NCBI GenBank assembly: GCA_963699525.1
Contig: CAVOUI010000009.1
Span: 434,001-498,000 of the forward strand
Direction of reading: 5' to 3'
Length of the DNA stretch: 64,000 bases
Source of the DNA: SG8-41 sp963699525
GTDB taxonomy: Bacteria; Pseudomonadota; Gammaproteobacteria; Burkholderiales; SG8-41
A program made the translations under genes and the position numbers. Within the stretch, counting starts at the first letter, position 1; each line of letters begins with the position of its first letter. Below the pieces are notes generated by a model that had not been told where the DNA came from, did no database searches, and saw only the letters and a program-made list of their open reading frames with translations. Below are positions 45,007 through 54,178 of this stretch, piece by piece.

Positions 45007-45028
45007 TAATCCCATGTTCATGGGATTA
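45007..45028. promoter_or_regulatory. Palindrome with CCCATGTTCATGGG core
   Basis: Ten-base arms TAATCCCATG and CATGGGATTA around TT, a perfect dyad. The 14-base core recurs exactly at 58155-58168, and the left half (AATCCCATGT) at 58124-58133. A LuxR-type operator or a dispersed palindromic repeat are the two main readings. Confidence 0.55.
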
Positions 45029-45074
45029 TCGATGGCGGGGCGCGAAGATGGCTTGCTGCTTCTCCCACCACCCC

Positions 45075-45112
45075 GCCCGCTTGCGCGGGCACCCCTCCTC
45101 AGGCAGGAGGGG
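45075..45112 (-). terminator. Double hairpin after the activase-like operon
   Basis: In the minus-strand direction, starting 11 bases after the stop at 45124: CCCCTCCT, GCCTG loop, AGGAGGGG, then GCCCGC, GCAA loop, GCGGGC. Both stems are perfect. There is no strong T-tract, but position and stability suit a terminator. Confidence 0.55.
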
Positions 45113-45123
45113 AGGTTTTCCAA

Positions 45124-46371
45124 CTATTTGGTGGCGCCCTCGTGGGCCGGCTCGGAAATTTCCGGCGCGGGAGATTCTTCGGTGCGCGGCTTGCCGAGGA
45201 GAGGACAGTCCGGCGCGGCGGCGGCCTTCTTGCGCGCGATGATTTCCTTCGAGTGCTTCTGGAGGTAGTGCGCGATGGTCTCGACGCGGATCTTGACCGA
45301 GCCGGCGGGCTTGGTGGAGTCGAGGTCCTGGAACGCGAAGAAGAGGGTGCCGGAGCGCTCCACGATCTGCTGCACCGGGCTGTAGGTCGGCTGGTCCATG
45401 CCGCACTCGTAGCTCGCGAGGCGGATCACTCCCGCGACCCACGGCGTGCGCGCCGCGGCCTTCGCGCCCCACAGGATCTCGTTGGTGTTGGCGCTGTAGG
45501 AGGACGGCCACACGTCGCTGATGTCGAACGGCGAGCGGATGTGGCCCGCCTTCAGGTCCGCCGCGAAGATCCACTCGAGCAGGTCCGGGTCGGTCGGGAA
45601 GTACTGCGTCCACAGCACGGGATAGCCGTAGGCCTGCAGGTCCACCTCGATCTCGTGGCCGATGCCGGGGTCCATGTGGTAGGGCCGCGCGATGACGAGC
45701 AGGCACGGCGTATCCGTGGCGGCGCACCGCTCCAGGACTTCCCGGCCGCGGCGCCGCGCCTGCGTGTTGAACGCGTCCAGGGCCTCGAAGCCCTGGCGCA
45801 CCGCTTCCTTCGTCTCCTCAAACTCGATCTCTGGGAAGATCTCCTTCAGCGCCGGATGCATCTGCTTCGGCACCAGCGCGGGATCGCCGAGCGACACCAG
45901 AGGCGTGACGTAGCGGATGCCGCGCTGCGCGAACGCGTCGTTCTCCTTGAGGAAGCCCGCCTTGATGTTCTCCGGCGCCGCCATCACGCGCGGGCAGGCG
46001 AGGTTGTCGAGCACGTGGCCCTTCAGATAGGAGGGCAGCGAGTAGATCATGGGGGAGAACAGGACGTCGATCTTGCGGTGCTTGTCGCGCGCCAGCAGCT
46101 CCCCGTAGTGGCCGGAGATGCACTTCACCGGGTAGCAGCAATCCACCGTGCCGCGACCCTTGGCGTACTGGCGGCCCTGCTCTTCCGACGTGTCCGACGA
46201 GAACGCGATCTTCCGCGCCTCGACGCCGAGCGCCCCGAACAGGCCCACCCAGAACTGGTGGGTGGACCAGAGGTTGAGGACCCTAGGTATCCCGATCCTC
46301 AGCTTCGACCGGTACTCGGGCGTGGCGGAAGGCGTCTTCGCGAACCATTTCTGCAACATTGGGATGAGCAC
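45124..46371 (-). CDS. DUF2229-type 2-hydroxyacyl-CoA dehydratase activase-related protein
   Basis: Up to 415 residues. The conserved domain starts LRIGIPRVLNLWSTHQFWVG, the hallmark of the DUF2229 module found in very large activase-like proteins. It includes CCYPVKCISGHYGELL with cysteines and ends in a charged tail. It overlaps the upstream gene by nearly 90 bases in another frame. The total length from 48490 to 45124 is 3n+1, so the two could be one gene broken by one extra base; large fused homologues exist. The start at 46371 (or ATG 46359) has no convincing ribosome-binding site, which favours that view. Confidence 0.75.
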   Translation of the reverse strand: MLIPMLQKWFAKTPSATPEYRSKLRIGIPRVLNLWSTHQFWVGLFGALGVEARKIAFSSDTSEEQGRQYAKGRGTVDCCYPVKCISGHYGELLARDKHRKIDVLFSPMIYSLPSYLKGHVLDNLACPRVMAAPENIKAGFLKENDAFAQRGIRYVTPLVSLGDPALVPKQMHPALKEIFPEIEFEETKEAVRQGFEALDAFNTQARRRGREVLERCAATDTPCLLVIARPYHMDPGIGHEIEVDLQAYGYPVLWTQYFPTDPDLLEWIFAADLKAGHIRSPFDISDVWPSSYSANTNEILWGAKAAARTPWVAGVIRLASYECGMDQPTYSPVQQIVERSGTLFFAFQDLDSTKPAGSVKIRVETIAHYLQKHSKEIIARKKAAAAPDCPLLGKPRTEESPAPEISEPAHEGATK

Positions 46372-48490
46372 GTTTGACTTCCTCCATGCGGGCCTTCACC
46401 ACCCGCATCTCGTTCGCGTCCTCGAGCAGTCCCTTCGGGCAGGAGTTGCCGCTGATGACCCGCTCCCGGCCCTCGGCGAGCGGCACCTTGCTCCACGGCC
46501 GGCCCTTCGCCCCGGGCAGCACCACGTCGATGAAGGTGCGCCGGCAGCTGACCGGGCACCACTTGCACGTGGTGTGCTCGTTGGTCGTGCTTTCGTATTC
46601 GAGCGCCTCGATGGTGTCGAAGCCGCGGAAGCGCGTCGCTTCGCCCCCGCGCGACCAGTCGAGCGCGCACAGCGCCGCGCCGATCGCACCCGCTTCGCCG
46701 GGGTAGGGATGCACCACGATCTCCGCGCCGGGGACCTTGCCGACGATGAAATCCACCTGCGCCTTCACCACGGCGAGGTTGCGATGGGTGCCGCCCTGAA
46801 GCACGAACTTCTTCCCGGCCGCGGCGAGGTTCTGAAGCTGCCCTGCGTAGACCCACACGTTGAGCGGCAGCACCGCGGCGAGCGACGCCATGATCTCTTC
46901 CGACGACCAGCCCTTGCGCTGCTGGTTGACGATGTCGGATTGCAGGAAGACGCCGCAGCCCATGGCGAGCTTCGGCACCGAGCGGGCCTTGAACGCCAGC
47001 TCGGCGTACTGCTCGAGCGGTGTGTTGTAGCGCTCGGCGACCCCCTGCAGGAACGCGCCGTTGCCCGACGAGCATTGCGAGTTCAGCCGGAAGTCCGACA
47101 CCGTGCCCTGGCGCAGCAGCATGATCTTCACGTCGCAGCCGCCGACGTCGCAGATCACGTCCGCGTCGGGGTGGAAGTGCATGGCCGCGGTTGCGTGCGC
47201 GACCGTCTCCACGATCCCGACGTCGGCGCCGATGATGTCCTTCAGCAGGTCCTTGCCGTAGCCGGTGATGGCGAGCCCGGCGATGCGCTCGAATCCGGCG
47301 TCGCGGATCTTGCGCATGATCGCCTTGGCGTCCTCGATCGGGTTGCCCTTCGACTGCGTGTAGCAGGAGAAGAGCAGCTCTCCCTTCGGGCACATCGCCA
47401 CCGCCTTCGCCGTGGTGCTGCCGAAGTCGCAGCCGAGGAACACCCCGGAGTCGACGGGAACCGTCGGCGCGACCGGCAGTCCGCACGCTTGCGACTGGCC
47501 GTTGTTCGCCGTGCAGCCGTAGCGGTCCAGGAACGTCTGGAAATCGTCCGCGCCCGTGATCAGCCCGCGCGCGCCTTCCTTCGCCTTCTGCTCGTGCTGG
47601 CCCACGTCGATCCACCAGCGTATCTTCTCCGAGCCCTGGTAGATCGCGACCCCGTTGGTCTCGCCCTGGCCGATCTCGATGCAGCCGAGGCAGGCGTAGT
47701 AGAGCGCGTCGGCGGGAACCAGGATGACGTCCTCGATCTTCTTCCCCTCCGGCAGGGCAACCTTGCGCTCCTTCCAGAGCTTCGCCAGGTGGTGCCGCCA
47801 CGCCTGCTGCAGGCCGGTGAAGAACATGTTTGGCCCGCCGAGCAGCAGCACCTCGGGCACGGGGGTGTTGCCCTTGGTGAGGGTCGCGAGATTTTGGTAG
47901 ACGACGGCCTCGTAGAGGCTCGCGATGATCTCCTCCACCGGCACGCCCGATTTCACCAGGGTATTGGAGTCGGCCTCGGCGAAGATCCCGCACTTGGAGC
48001 TCACCTTGTGCAGGCTCATCCCGGCGTACGGCATCTTGGCGAGCTGCTCGGTCGGGACCGCGAGCTTGCGCGCCGTCTTCTCGATGAAGGTGCCGGTGCC
48101 GCCGCTGCAGGCGGACTGCATGAAGACCTGCTTGCTCGAGCCCTCGCCGCTCGGGGTGAAGAACACCGTCTTCATGTCCTCGCCCCCGATCTCCGAGACG
48201 AAGCGCACGTTCGGGTGGAGCTTCTCCACCGCCGCGGCGACCGCGACGACCTCCTGGATCAGCTTCGCGCCGACGAGCGGCGCGAGAAAGCCCGCGCCGG
48301 AGCCGGTGAAGAAGATCCGGTCGCGCCCCGGCGCGAAGCCGCACTCGGACTCCATCCGCCGGAGGTACTCGAGCACGGTCTCGGCCTGCTTCGTATTGTG
48401 CCGACCGTAGTCGCGCCACAGCGGCTTGCCGTCCTCCACCACCAGCGCTTTCACGGTGGTGGAGCCGACGTCCATGCCGGCGTACTTCAT
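46283..48490 (-). CDS. Double BadF/BadG/BcrA/BcrD-type ATPase (CoA enzyme activase-like)
   Basis: A 735-residue protein with two ASKHA ATPase domains. The first starts YAGMDVGSTTVKALVVEDG and has SACSGGTGTFIEK and KCGIFAEADSN. The second starts near residue 345 with GCDFGSTTAKAVAM and has SQCSSGNGAFLQG and MGCGVFLQSD. In 2-hydroxyglutaryl-CoA dehydratase activator the equivalent cysteines bind a 4Fe-4S cluster at the subunit interface. A C-terminal cysteine-rich part, CKWCPVSCRRTF, follows. Its ATG overlaps the upstream stop (ATGA). Members normally drive ATP-dependent electron injection in anaerobic dehydratases; the role of this long form is not established. Confidence 0.83.
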   Translation of the reverse strand: MKYAGMDVGSTTVKALVVEDGKPLWRDYGRHNTKQAETVLEYLRRMESECGFAPGRDRIFFTGSGAGFLAPLVGAKLIQEVVAVAAAVEKLHPNVRFVSEIGGEDMKTVFFTPSGEGSSKQVFMQSACSGGTGTFIEKTARKLAVPTEQLAKMPYAGMSLHKVSSKCGIFAEADSNTLVKSGVPVEEIIASLYEAVVYQNLATLTKGNTPVPEVLLLGGPNMFFTGLQQAWRHHLAKLWKERKVALPEGKKIEDVILVPADALYYACLGCIEIGQGETNGVAIYQGSEKIRWWIDVGQHEQKAKEGARGLITGADDFQTFLDRYGCTANNGQSQACGLPVAPTVPVDSGVFLGCDFGSTTAKAVAMCPKGELLFSCYTQSKGNPIEDAKAIMRKIRDAGFERIAGLAITGYGKDLLKDIIGADVGIVETVAHATAAMHFHPDADVICDVGGCDVKIMLLRQGTVSDFRLNSQCSSGNGAFLQGVAERYNTPLEQYAELAFKARSVPKLAMGCGVFLQSDIVNQQRKGWSSEEIMASLAAVLPLNVWVYAGQLQNLAAAGKKFVLQGGTHRNLAVVKAQVDFIVGKVPGAEIVVHPYPGEAGAIGAALCALDWSRGGEATRFRGFDTIEALEYESTTNEHTTCKWCPVSCRRTFIDVVLPGAKGRPWSKVPLAEGRERVISGNSCPKGLLEDANEMRVVKARMEEVKRAHPNVAEMVREDAFRHARVPVEAEDRDT

Positions 48491-50001
48491 TGCCGCGCTT
48501 TCTCCACGAGATGCAGCACGAGGTTCGCCGCGGTGCCCGAGGCCCCGAGGCGCGGGATCTTGTAAGTCGCGCGCTTCATCTCGGGGTGCGCGTCGAGCAG
48601 CTCGCGCGCCCGCTCCGGGGTCAGACCGTTCAGCTTCAGCACGTCGTCGAACTCCTTCTGGGCGCGGCGCTTGGCCTCGGTCAGGATCATCTGGCACCGC
48701 GACAGCGCGTGGACCTCGGCGTCGCCCTTGATCTCGAGCGGCGCGTAGAGCAGATCGGGGAATTTCCCCGCCACCGCCGCCATCGCGCCGATGCTCATGG
48801 TGTTCGGCATGCAGGAGTAGGGCGAAAGCTCGCAGATCATGTGCGCCTTCTTCTTGTGGTGGGCCCACAGCGCCTTGCCGATCAGCATGTCGCCCTCGCC
48901 GCCGTTCAGCCGGCTATGGTAGTAGGGCGAGGCGAGCTCGCGCAATTCGTACTGGTCGGGCATCTCGTGCGGGAGATCGCCGAGCGTGCGGCGCATGCCG
49001 TCGTAGGTCCGGCGCAGCAGCCGCATCGCGGTCCGGATACCGGCGAGCTTCAGGCGCGCCATGCGATCGATGCCGATGTGGTCCTCGTAATCCTGGCCGG
49101 CGAGGCGCATCAGGTAGTCGAGCCAGATGGTGATGGCGGCGGGATAGACTTCCGCGCCCTCGGCCTCGAGCCAGCGGTGGATGTTGTAGTTGGGCTCTCC
49201 TTCCACCGTTTGCAGGTAGAACTCGCCGGTGATCTTCACCACCGGCTTCACCCGCAGCCGGTCCACCTCGACGCTCTCGAACTTCCGGCGCACCTCGCGC
49301 ATCGCCTGCCGGAAGTAGTCGGTGAAGACATACCAGAGCGGCGCGCTCCACTTCTTGCCGTTCACCGGAGAGTTGCGGAAGGCCTCGTAGAGGTGCTGAA
49401 TGCTTTCCCGGGCGGCGCGTTCGGTCGCCCCGGGTTGGACTTCGTAGGGACGCGTCTGGTATTCCAGGTCCTGCACGATGTCGCTCGCCACGACCGACCA
49501 GATCGCGCCCAGGGTGAAGGGCAGGTTGAGGTCGAGCCCGCCGCCCTCGGCCGCCCCCTGCTCGAGCCCGTTCTGCGCGAGCAGGAACATGCGGAAGGAC
49601 TCGAGGCCAGCGTTGCGCAGCGCGAGCTCGTAGCTCTGGTGGTATTGACCGAAGCGGCAGGCGCCGCAGGATCCCGCGGTCACGTACACGAATTTCCTCG
49701 CGATGTCCTCGGGGCTCGTCGCGCGCGCCTTCGTGCGCAGGACATTTGCGAGGTTGCCGGTGGTGAAGCTCGTCGGGCAGCATTGCCCGATGTCGGCCAG
49801 CTCGCGTCCCGTCAGCAGGTCCTCCTTGGTCGCGACGGGCAGGACCTCGGTGCGGTAGCCGAGATTCTCCATCGCACCCTGGATCAGGCGCTCGACCCGC
49901 CAGTGCAGGCCGCCGAAGAGAATCGTTACCTGGTCGCGCTCGGCCCGGGTGAAGGGACGGGGCTGGTAGGTGCGGAAGTGCTCGATTGCGGCGTGCTGCA
50001 T
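48487..50001 (-). CDS. HgdB/C-like 2-hydroxyacyl-CoA dehydratase-related protein
   Basis: A 504-residue protein. GGLHWRVERLIQGAMENLGY begins the conserved region. Cysteine motifs GQCCPTSFTTGN and TAGSCGACRFGQYH probably bind an iron-sulfur cluster. A later block ICELSPYSCMPNTMS and DAEVHALSRCQMIL match the C-terminal module of giant activase-like proteins. The start is ATG 50001 with GGAGGAGG upstream. First of three tightly packed genes. The set equals one giant activase-like protein split into parts; its substrate is unknown. Confidence 0.78.
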   Translation of the reverse strand: MQHAAIEHFRTYQPRPFTRAERDQVTILFGGLHWRVERLIQGAMENLGYRTEVLPVATKEDLLTGRELADIGQCCPTSFTTGNLANVLRTKARATSPEDIARKFVYVTAGSCGACRFGQYHQSYELALRNAGLESFRMFLLAQNGLEQGAAEGGGLDLNLPFTLGAIWSVVASDIVQDLEYQTRPYEVQPGATERAARESIQHLYEAFRNSPVNGKKWSAPLWYVFTDYFRQAMREVRRKFESVEVDRLRVKPVVKITGEFYLQTVEGEPNYNIHRWLEAEGAEVYPAAITIWLDYLMRLAGQDYEDHIGIDRMARLKLAGIRTAMRLLRRTYDGMRRTLGDLPHEMPDQYELRELASPYYHSRLNGGEGDMLIGKALWAHHKKKAHMICELSPYSCMPNTMSIGAMAAVAGKFPDLLYAPLEIKGDAEVHALSRCQMILTEAKRRAQKEFDDVLKLNGLTPERARELLDAHPEMKRATYKIPRLGASGTAANLVLHLVEKARQ

Positions 50002-50059
50002 GGCTGAACCTCCTCCCGAAATAGAATCGGCCCGAACACCGTTGCAGGTCGAAGTGTAT

Positions 50060-50097
50060 CCTGAAGTTGAGTCGAATATGCCCATGCTCAACTCAGG
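50060..50097. terminator. Bulged hairpin between operon C and the activase-like genes
   Basis: CCTGAAGTTGAG and CTCAACTCAGG pair over 11 bases with a single bulged A, separated by 15 bases. It lies just past the stop of the aminotransferase gene (50111) and about 60 bases before the HgdB-like start, so it could end operon C or regulate the next transcript. No T-tract. Confidence 0.4.
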
Positions 50098-50110
50098 GTC
50101 ATACCATGTC

Positions 50111-51349
50111 TTAACCGGCCGCCCGGACACGGGGCGCCGCGCCGGGCGAAGCACGGGCAGCTGAGAAATTCACGAGTACGGCGGCCATCCGGTCGAGCTC
50201 TTCGTCCGGCAGCGCGTCGTAGAACGGCAGGAACAGGATCCGCGCAAGAAACCGCCGTGTTTCGCGCGGTTCGAGCGTCTCGCGCCCGGGAGGGGCATCG
50301 ACGACGATCATGCTTTGCCCCTGGGTCGCGTCGAATCCGTGCCGCGCGAGTTCCAGGCGCACCAGATCGGGCGTGTCGGTGAGGATGGGGAACACCCAGA
50401 ACGCATGAGGCGAGACGTGCGCCGCCGGGCAGGCAAACGAGCCGCGCAGCGCGTGCGCGAGCCGGCGGCCGCGCTCGGCGCGGCGCAGCTGGCGCGAAGC
50501 TTCGAAATTTCCGATGCGCCGGCGTAGGGTATCGAGCAGCGCCGCGCACGGCTGGCGGCGGATCAGATCGAAGAGTTGGTCGGCCGCGAAGCCGCTGACG
50601 GAGGAGTTCAGCACCCGGTCGTGATCCTGCCCGGCCAGCTGCAGCGCGCCGACAAGGCCCCTGAACGGCAGGCGGTAGGTCGCCGCCTTGAGCAGCATGT
50701 ACTTGAGGACGCGGCTGAGATACGTTGCGCTGGATTGGACGCCGTAGCGCGCGTGCCGCTCCCGCATCGCCGCGAGCAGTTCCGGGTTCCGCACCCGCGC
50801 GAGCGCGCCTCCCAGCGCCGAGGCCGTCTTGATCGTGCCGAAGCTGAACAACGAGACATCGGCGTCGGGATGGCCCGCATAGTCCCGCCCGCGGAATGCC
50901 TGCGCGCAGTCCTCGATGAAGAGCAGGCGGTGCGCCCGCGCGGCAGCGATATGCTCATCGAGCCGCGGGGTCGCGCCGAAGAGGTGCGCGATGAGCACCG
51001 CCCGCGTGCGCGGAGTCACGCGGCTCGCGATCTGCGCCGCGGGCGGAAACGCGAGGTCCGGATCGAGGTCGAGCGGCACTGGCACGAGCCCGTGCTTCTC
51101 GATGATCCGCACCATGTCCGGTATCGTCATCGCCGACACCAGGACCTCGCTTCCCTGCGGATATCCGGCGGCGGCGAGCAGGAGATCGAAGCCGGAGCGC
51201 ACGGAGAGGCAGGCGAAGTCCCCGCCGCGATCGGGCTTGAGCCAGTTCGCTTCGGCCCCTGCGGCGCTCGCATTTCCGCCGGCAAGGCAGCGCACGGCGG
51301 CGAACCCCAGGTCACCCCATCCGATATCGAATCGCTTGCGTGCCCACAT
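50111..51349 (-). CDS. DegT/DnrJ/EryC1/StrS-type aminotransferase
   Basis: A 412-residue fold-type I PLP enzyme. SGFDLLLAAAGYPQGSEVLVSAMTIP is the cofactor entry region, FIEDCAQAFRGRDYAG holds the PLP-ring aspartate, and FSFGTIKTASALGGALA the PLP lysine. Relatives aminate keto-sugars, but this one lacks sugar-nucleotide genes nearby and is longer at the middle (QHDR-rich helices). It starts seven bases after the GlpD-like stop. As last gene of operon C it may aminate a lipid or glycerol-derived ketone; that is inference from context. Confidence 0.8.
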   Translation of the reverse strand: MWARKRFDIGWGDLGFAAVRCLAGGNASAAGAEANWLKPDRGGDFACLSVRSGFDLLLAAAGYPQGSEVLVSAMTIPDMVRIIEKHGLVPVPLDLDPDLAFPPAAQIASRVTPRTRAVLIAHLFGATPRLDEHIAAARAHRLLFIEDCAQAFRGRDYAGHPDADVSLFSFGTIKTASALGGALARVRNPELLAAMRERHARYGVQSSATYLSRVLKYMLLKAATYRLPFRGLVGALQLAGQDHDRVLNSSVSGFAADQLFDLIRRQPCAALLDTLRRRIGNFEASRQLRRAERGRRLAHALRGSFACPAAHVSPHAFWVFPILTDTPDLVRLELARHGFDATQGQSMIVVDAPPGRETLEPRETRRFLARILFLPFYDALPDEELDRMAAVLVNFSAARASPGAAPRVRAAG

Positions 51350-51356
51350 GATCTAA

Positions 51357-52864
51357 CTATACCGCGGCCAGTACGTGATCGAACTCGCGCTCGACGCGTG
51401 CTTCATAGGCGGCGAGCGCACGCGCCCCGCGCACCCCGTCCACGCCCGGAAACTGCTCCGCCATGACCGCCAGCCGTTCCACGTGCTCGCCGCGCCGGCC
51501 AAGGCCGTGGCGGGGCACCCATTGGGCGATGTTGGTGCGCCGCCGGAGATAGTCCTCGAGCGTTAAGCACCATTCTGCCTTCACGGCGGAGCCCACGGAA
51601 GTCACCGGTTGCTCGAGACCGGGGAACCGCTCCGTGCCATTCTGGGACGCCACGGCACGCGGGGCTTCCGCGCCGCGTTGCGCCGGTGCCAGGGCGAGCC
51701 CGATCGTGTCCGCGACCTCCGCCCCGAGCGAGAGGCAGCTCGAGAGTTTCCCGCCGTAGAGGCTGACCCAGGGCAGTTGCTCGTCCCGCGCCACCACGTG
51801 CCGGCGCGAAATGCCGAGCGTGTAGCGGTCGGAGTGGTAGCTGCGCTTCACCGCAAGCGGGCGGACCCCGCAGCGGAGCGCGACGATGTCCTCCGGCCCG
51901 ACCGGCTGCGCGAGGTGGCGGTTCAGCTCCTCGAGAAGCATCCGGACATCGCTCGCCTCCGCGACGAACCCCGAATCCGGATCGGGAGAGACGGTCTCGG
52001 TGGGCCCCCAGAGCGCAACGGGGCCCCATGGAATGAGCGAATAGAAATCGTCGAGCCGGTTTTCGAGCGTGAGGGACGTATCGTGGCACGGGTCGCGCGG
52101 CAGCACGATGAAGACGCCCTTGCCGAAAACGTGCTTCCACGCCGTCTCGATGCCGAAGCGCTCGTTCAACTGATCCGTCCACACCCCGGCGGCATTCACC
52201 ACCCAGCGGGCGCGGGCCACCGTTTCTTCGCCCGTCACCCGGTCGCGCAGCTCGATCCGCCAGTGGCCGTCCGCGGCGTCGCGGTGTCCCTCCCGCGACC
52301 TCGCAGTAATTGAGCGCGGGGCGATCGGGGCCGGACCAGGGCAGGATCCAGCGCGCGACGAACCGCGTGTCGGAGGGGACGATGGATCCCTCCTCGTAGA
52401 GCAGCGTGTTTATGATGTGCCGTTCGCGGAACAGTCGGCGCTCGGCAAACTCGCGCTGCTGGAGCGGCATGCGGCGCCGGAACGCGCCGAGTCCCCAGTA
52501 AAGCACAGAGCGCGAGATTCAGGAACCACGCCCCGTTCCGGCTCTCGGGTGTCACGAGCAAGCGATTGGGCGCCGGCCGGACCCAGGCGGGCAGATCCTC
52601 GATCAGGCGGTCCCGGCTCGCGCAAAGCTTCACGACCGTCGAAAAATCGAGCGTGGAAAGGTAGAGCAGGCCGCCCCATACCCACATCGCGGTGCTCTGG
52701 CTCGAGCCGCCCGCGAAATCCCCGCGTTCGGCGAGGAGCGTGCGATAGCCGCGGCGGCAGAGCTCCGCGTAGACGGTGGCGCCATTGATCCCGCCGCCGA
52801 TCACAGCGACGTCGAAGACGGAACGCGCGATCGCGTCGCGGCAGGCTGCGCGCCGCTCAAGCAC
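51357..52864 (-). CDS. GlpD-like FAD-dependent glycerol-3-phosphate dehydrogenase/oxidoreductase (two frameshifts)
   Basis: About 501 residues after correction. The N-terminal FAD fold is FDVAVIGGGINGATVYAELC, with LAERGDFAGGSSQSTAMWVWGG, a GlpD landmark. The frame shifts near 52510 (continuing VLYWGLGAFRRRM) and again near 52285 (continuing RDAADGHWRIELRD, then WVVNAAGVWTDQL). Each shift is one extra base, and removing both gives a length divisible by three. Later blocks RPLAVKRSYHSDRYTLGISR and SLYGGKLSSCLSLG fit the substrate region. The GTG start at 52864 overlaps the acyltransferase stop by eight bases. Likely oxidises glycerol 3-phosphate or a similar polyol phosphate. Confidence 0.82.
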
Positions 52865-54162
52865 CCGTTTCTCCCGCGCTCCGCGGCGCGTGCAGTCCCG
52901 TGGACGCATGCCCGCCCCACGGAAGTCCCGCCAGAGCGCGCGCCGCGAGGACGAGGCGCAGCGCGCTGTCATCCGTCTTCAGGGCGAGGAATGCGCCGCA
53001 GCGGGCACGGACCTCCAGCGTCGTGGCGCCTTCCACGTCGCCGAGGGCCACCGCCACGAGGTCGATCTCCCATTTGTCGTTTGCCGCCGTCACCACGGCC
53101 CCGTCGCGGTCGAGCCGGATGCGCCCTTTAGCGGCAGCGTGGGCTGAATGGTTCGTGACGGTAACCGAAACGGGCATGTCCAGCGGCAGGAGGGAGGGGA
53201 TCTCCCGGTGTAGCGTTTCGAGCATGCGCGTGAAGAGATCGCTCAGAAGCCGCGGCTCCTGTGGCTCGCCGCCGTTTTCCCGGCGCAGCGCGCCGCCGGG
53301 AACCGGGAGCCACGACGCGCCGCACTCGGCGCAGGCAAGACGGCGCCCGTCGGCGACCGGCTGCGGGCACGCGCATTCCGGGCAATAGCAGATGAGGCGC
53401 GGCAACTGGCGAAACCTGCCCGGATCGAGCAGGTCGAGGCGCGACGGCTCGGCGTGGGACCGCTCGCGCAGCAGCCTCGCCAACGTGCTCCGGGCGGCGT
53501 TCGCGTCGAGGCGGCCGCCTGAATGGTACACGCGGTCCCACCACCTGGGTTGCGAGTGGGGACGCGGCCGCGCCCGCACCGGCTTGGGCAGCTCGATCGG
53601 CCCGTGCAGCCGCACCGTGACCGGGCGCCAGCGAAAATCCTGCTGCCAGCGCGGCCAATGATCGTAAGCACCCTCGATCTCGGCGATGAAGACCGGCACC
53701 TTCAGCCGCGCGAGGAACTTCGCCGAGGCGGTTACGGGATCCGCCGATAGGCCCGTCCAGGAGCGGTCGCCTTCAGGAAACAGGGCCACCATTTCTCCCG
53801 CCTCGAGCAGGCGCAGCATGCGGCGCCCTGCCTGGACGTCCGGGACGCTTTTCGTGAGCGGCAGCACTCCGCCCACGAACGTGACCCAGGATACGGGCGC
53901 GCTCGACTGCAGGAAGAATACCGAGGACAGAAACCGGACCGGGCGCGGCAGTGCCGCGTAGATAAACAGGTAGGAGTCGCTGTAGCTCATGTGCGGCGCG
54001 ATCACCACCGCCGGGCCGGTGCGCGGCAGCCGCTCCGCGCCTTCCACGCGCAGCGGGTAGGCCCGCCGCACGACGCGTGGCGACCCTCCACAGCAACCGG
54101 CCGTACCAGCGCAGCGGAGCGCCGAACTGCTGTATCGGGACCTTGAGCGTGATCGGTGTCAC
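52857..54162 (-). CDS. PlsC-type acyltransferase with C-terminal zinc ribbon (one frameshift)
   Basis: About 434 residues. It begins MTPITLKVPIQQFGAPLRWY, loses frame near 54080, and continues VVRRAYPLRVEGAERLPRTG. The acyltransferase motifs are HMSYSD (HxxxxD) and FPEGDRSWTG. After residue ~230 comes a four-cysteine zinc ribbon, CYCPECACPQ and CAECGASWLP, then a beta-rich C-terminal domain of about 120 residues I do not recognise. The start at 54162 lies 17 bases after the TRAP permease stop. PlsC enzymes acylate lysophosphatidate or related lipids; a zinc ribbon on one is unusual. Removing one extra base restores length 3n. Confidence 0.8.
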
Positions 54163-54178
54163 GGGCGTTATCCTGTGC

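Larger units (their letters stand above)
44669..45123. other. Gene-free region between operon B and the activase-like genes
   Basis: About 455 bases with no convincing gene. Reading upward it holds element B (44762-44787), a purine-rich G-tract stretch (about 44810-44870), a REP-like hairpin (44918-44936), a CCCATG palindrome (45007-45028), and a double hairpin terminator for the opposite end (45075-45112). Short ORFs here have no ribosome-binding site and no protein-like composition. Confidence 0.6.
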
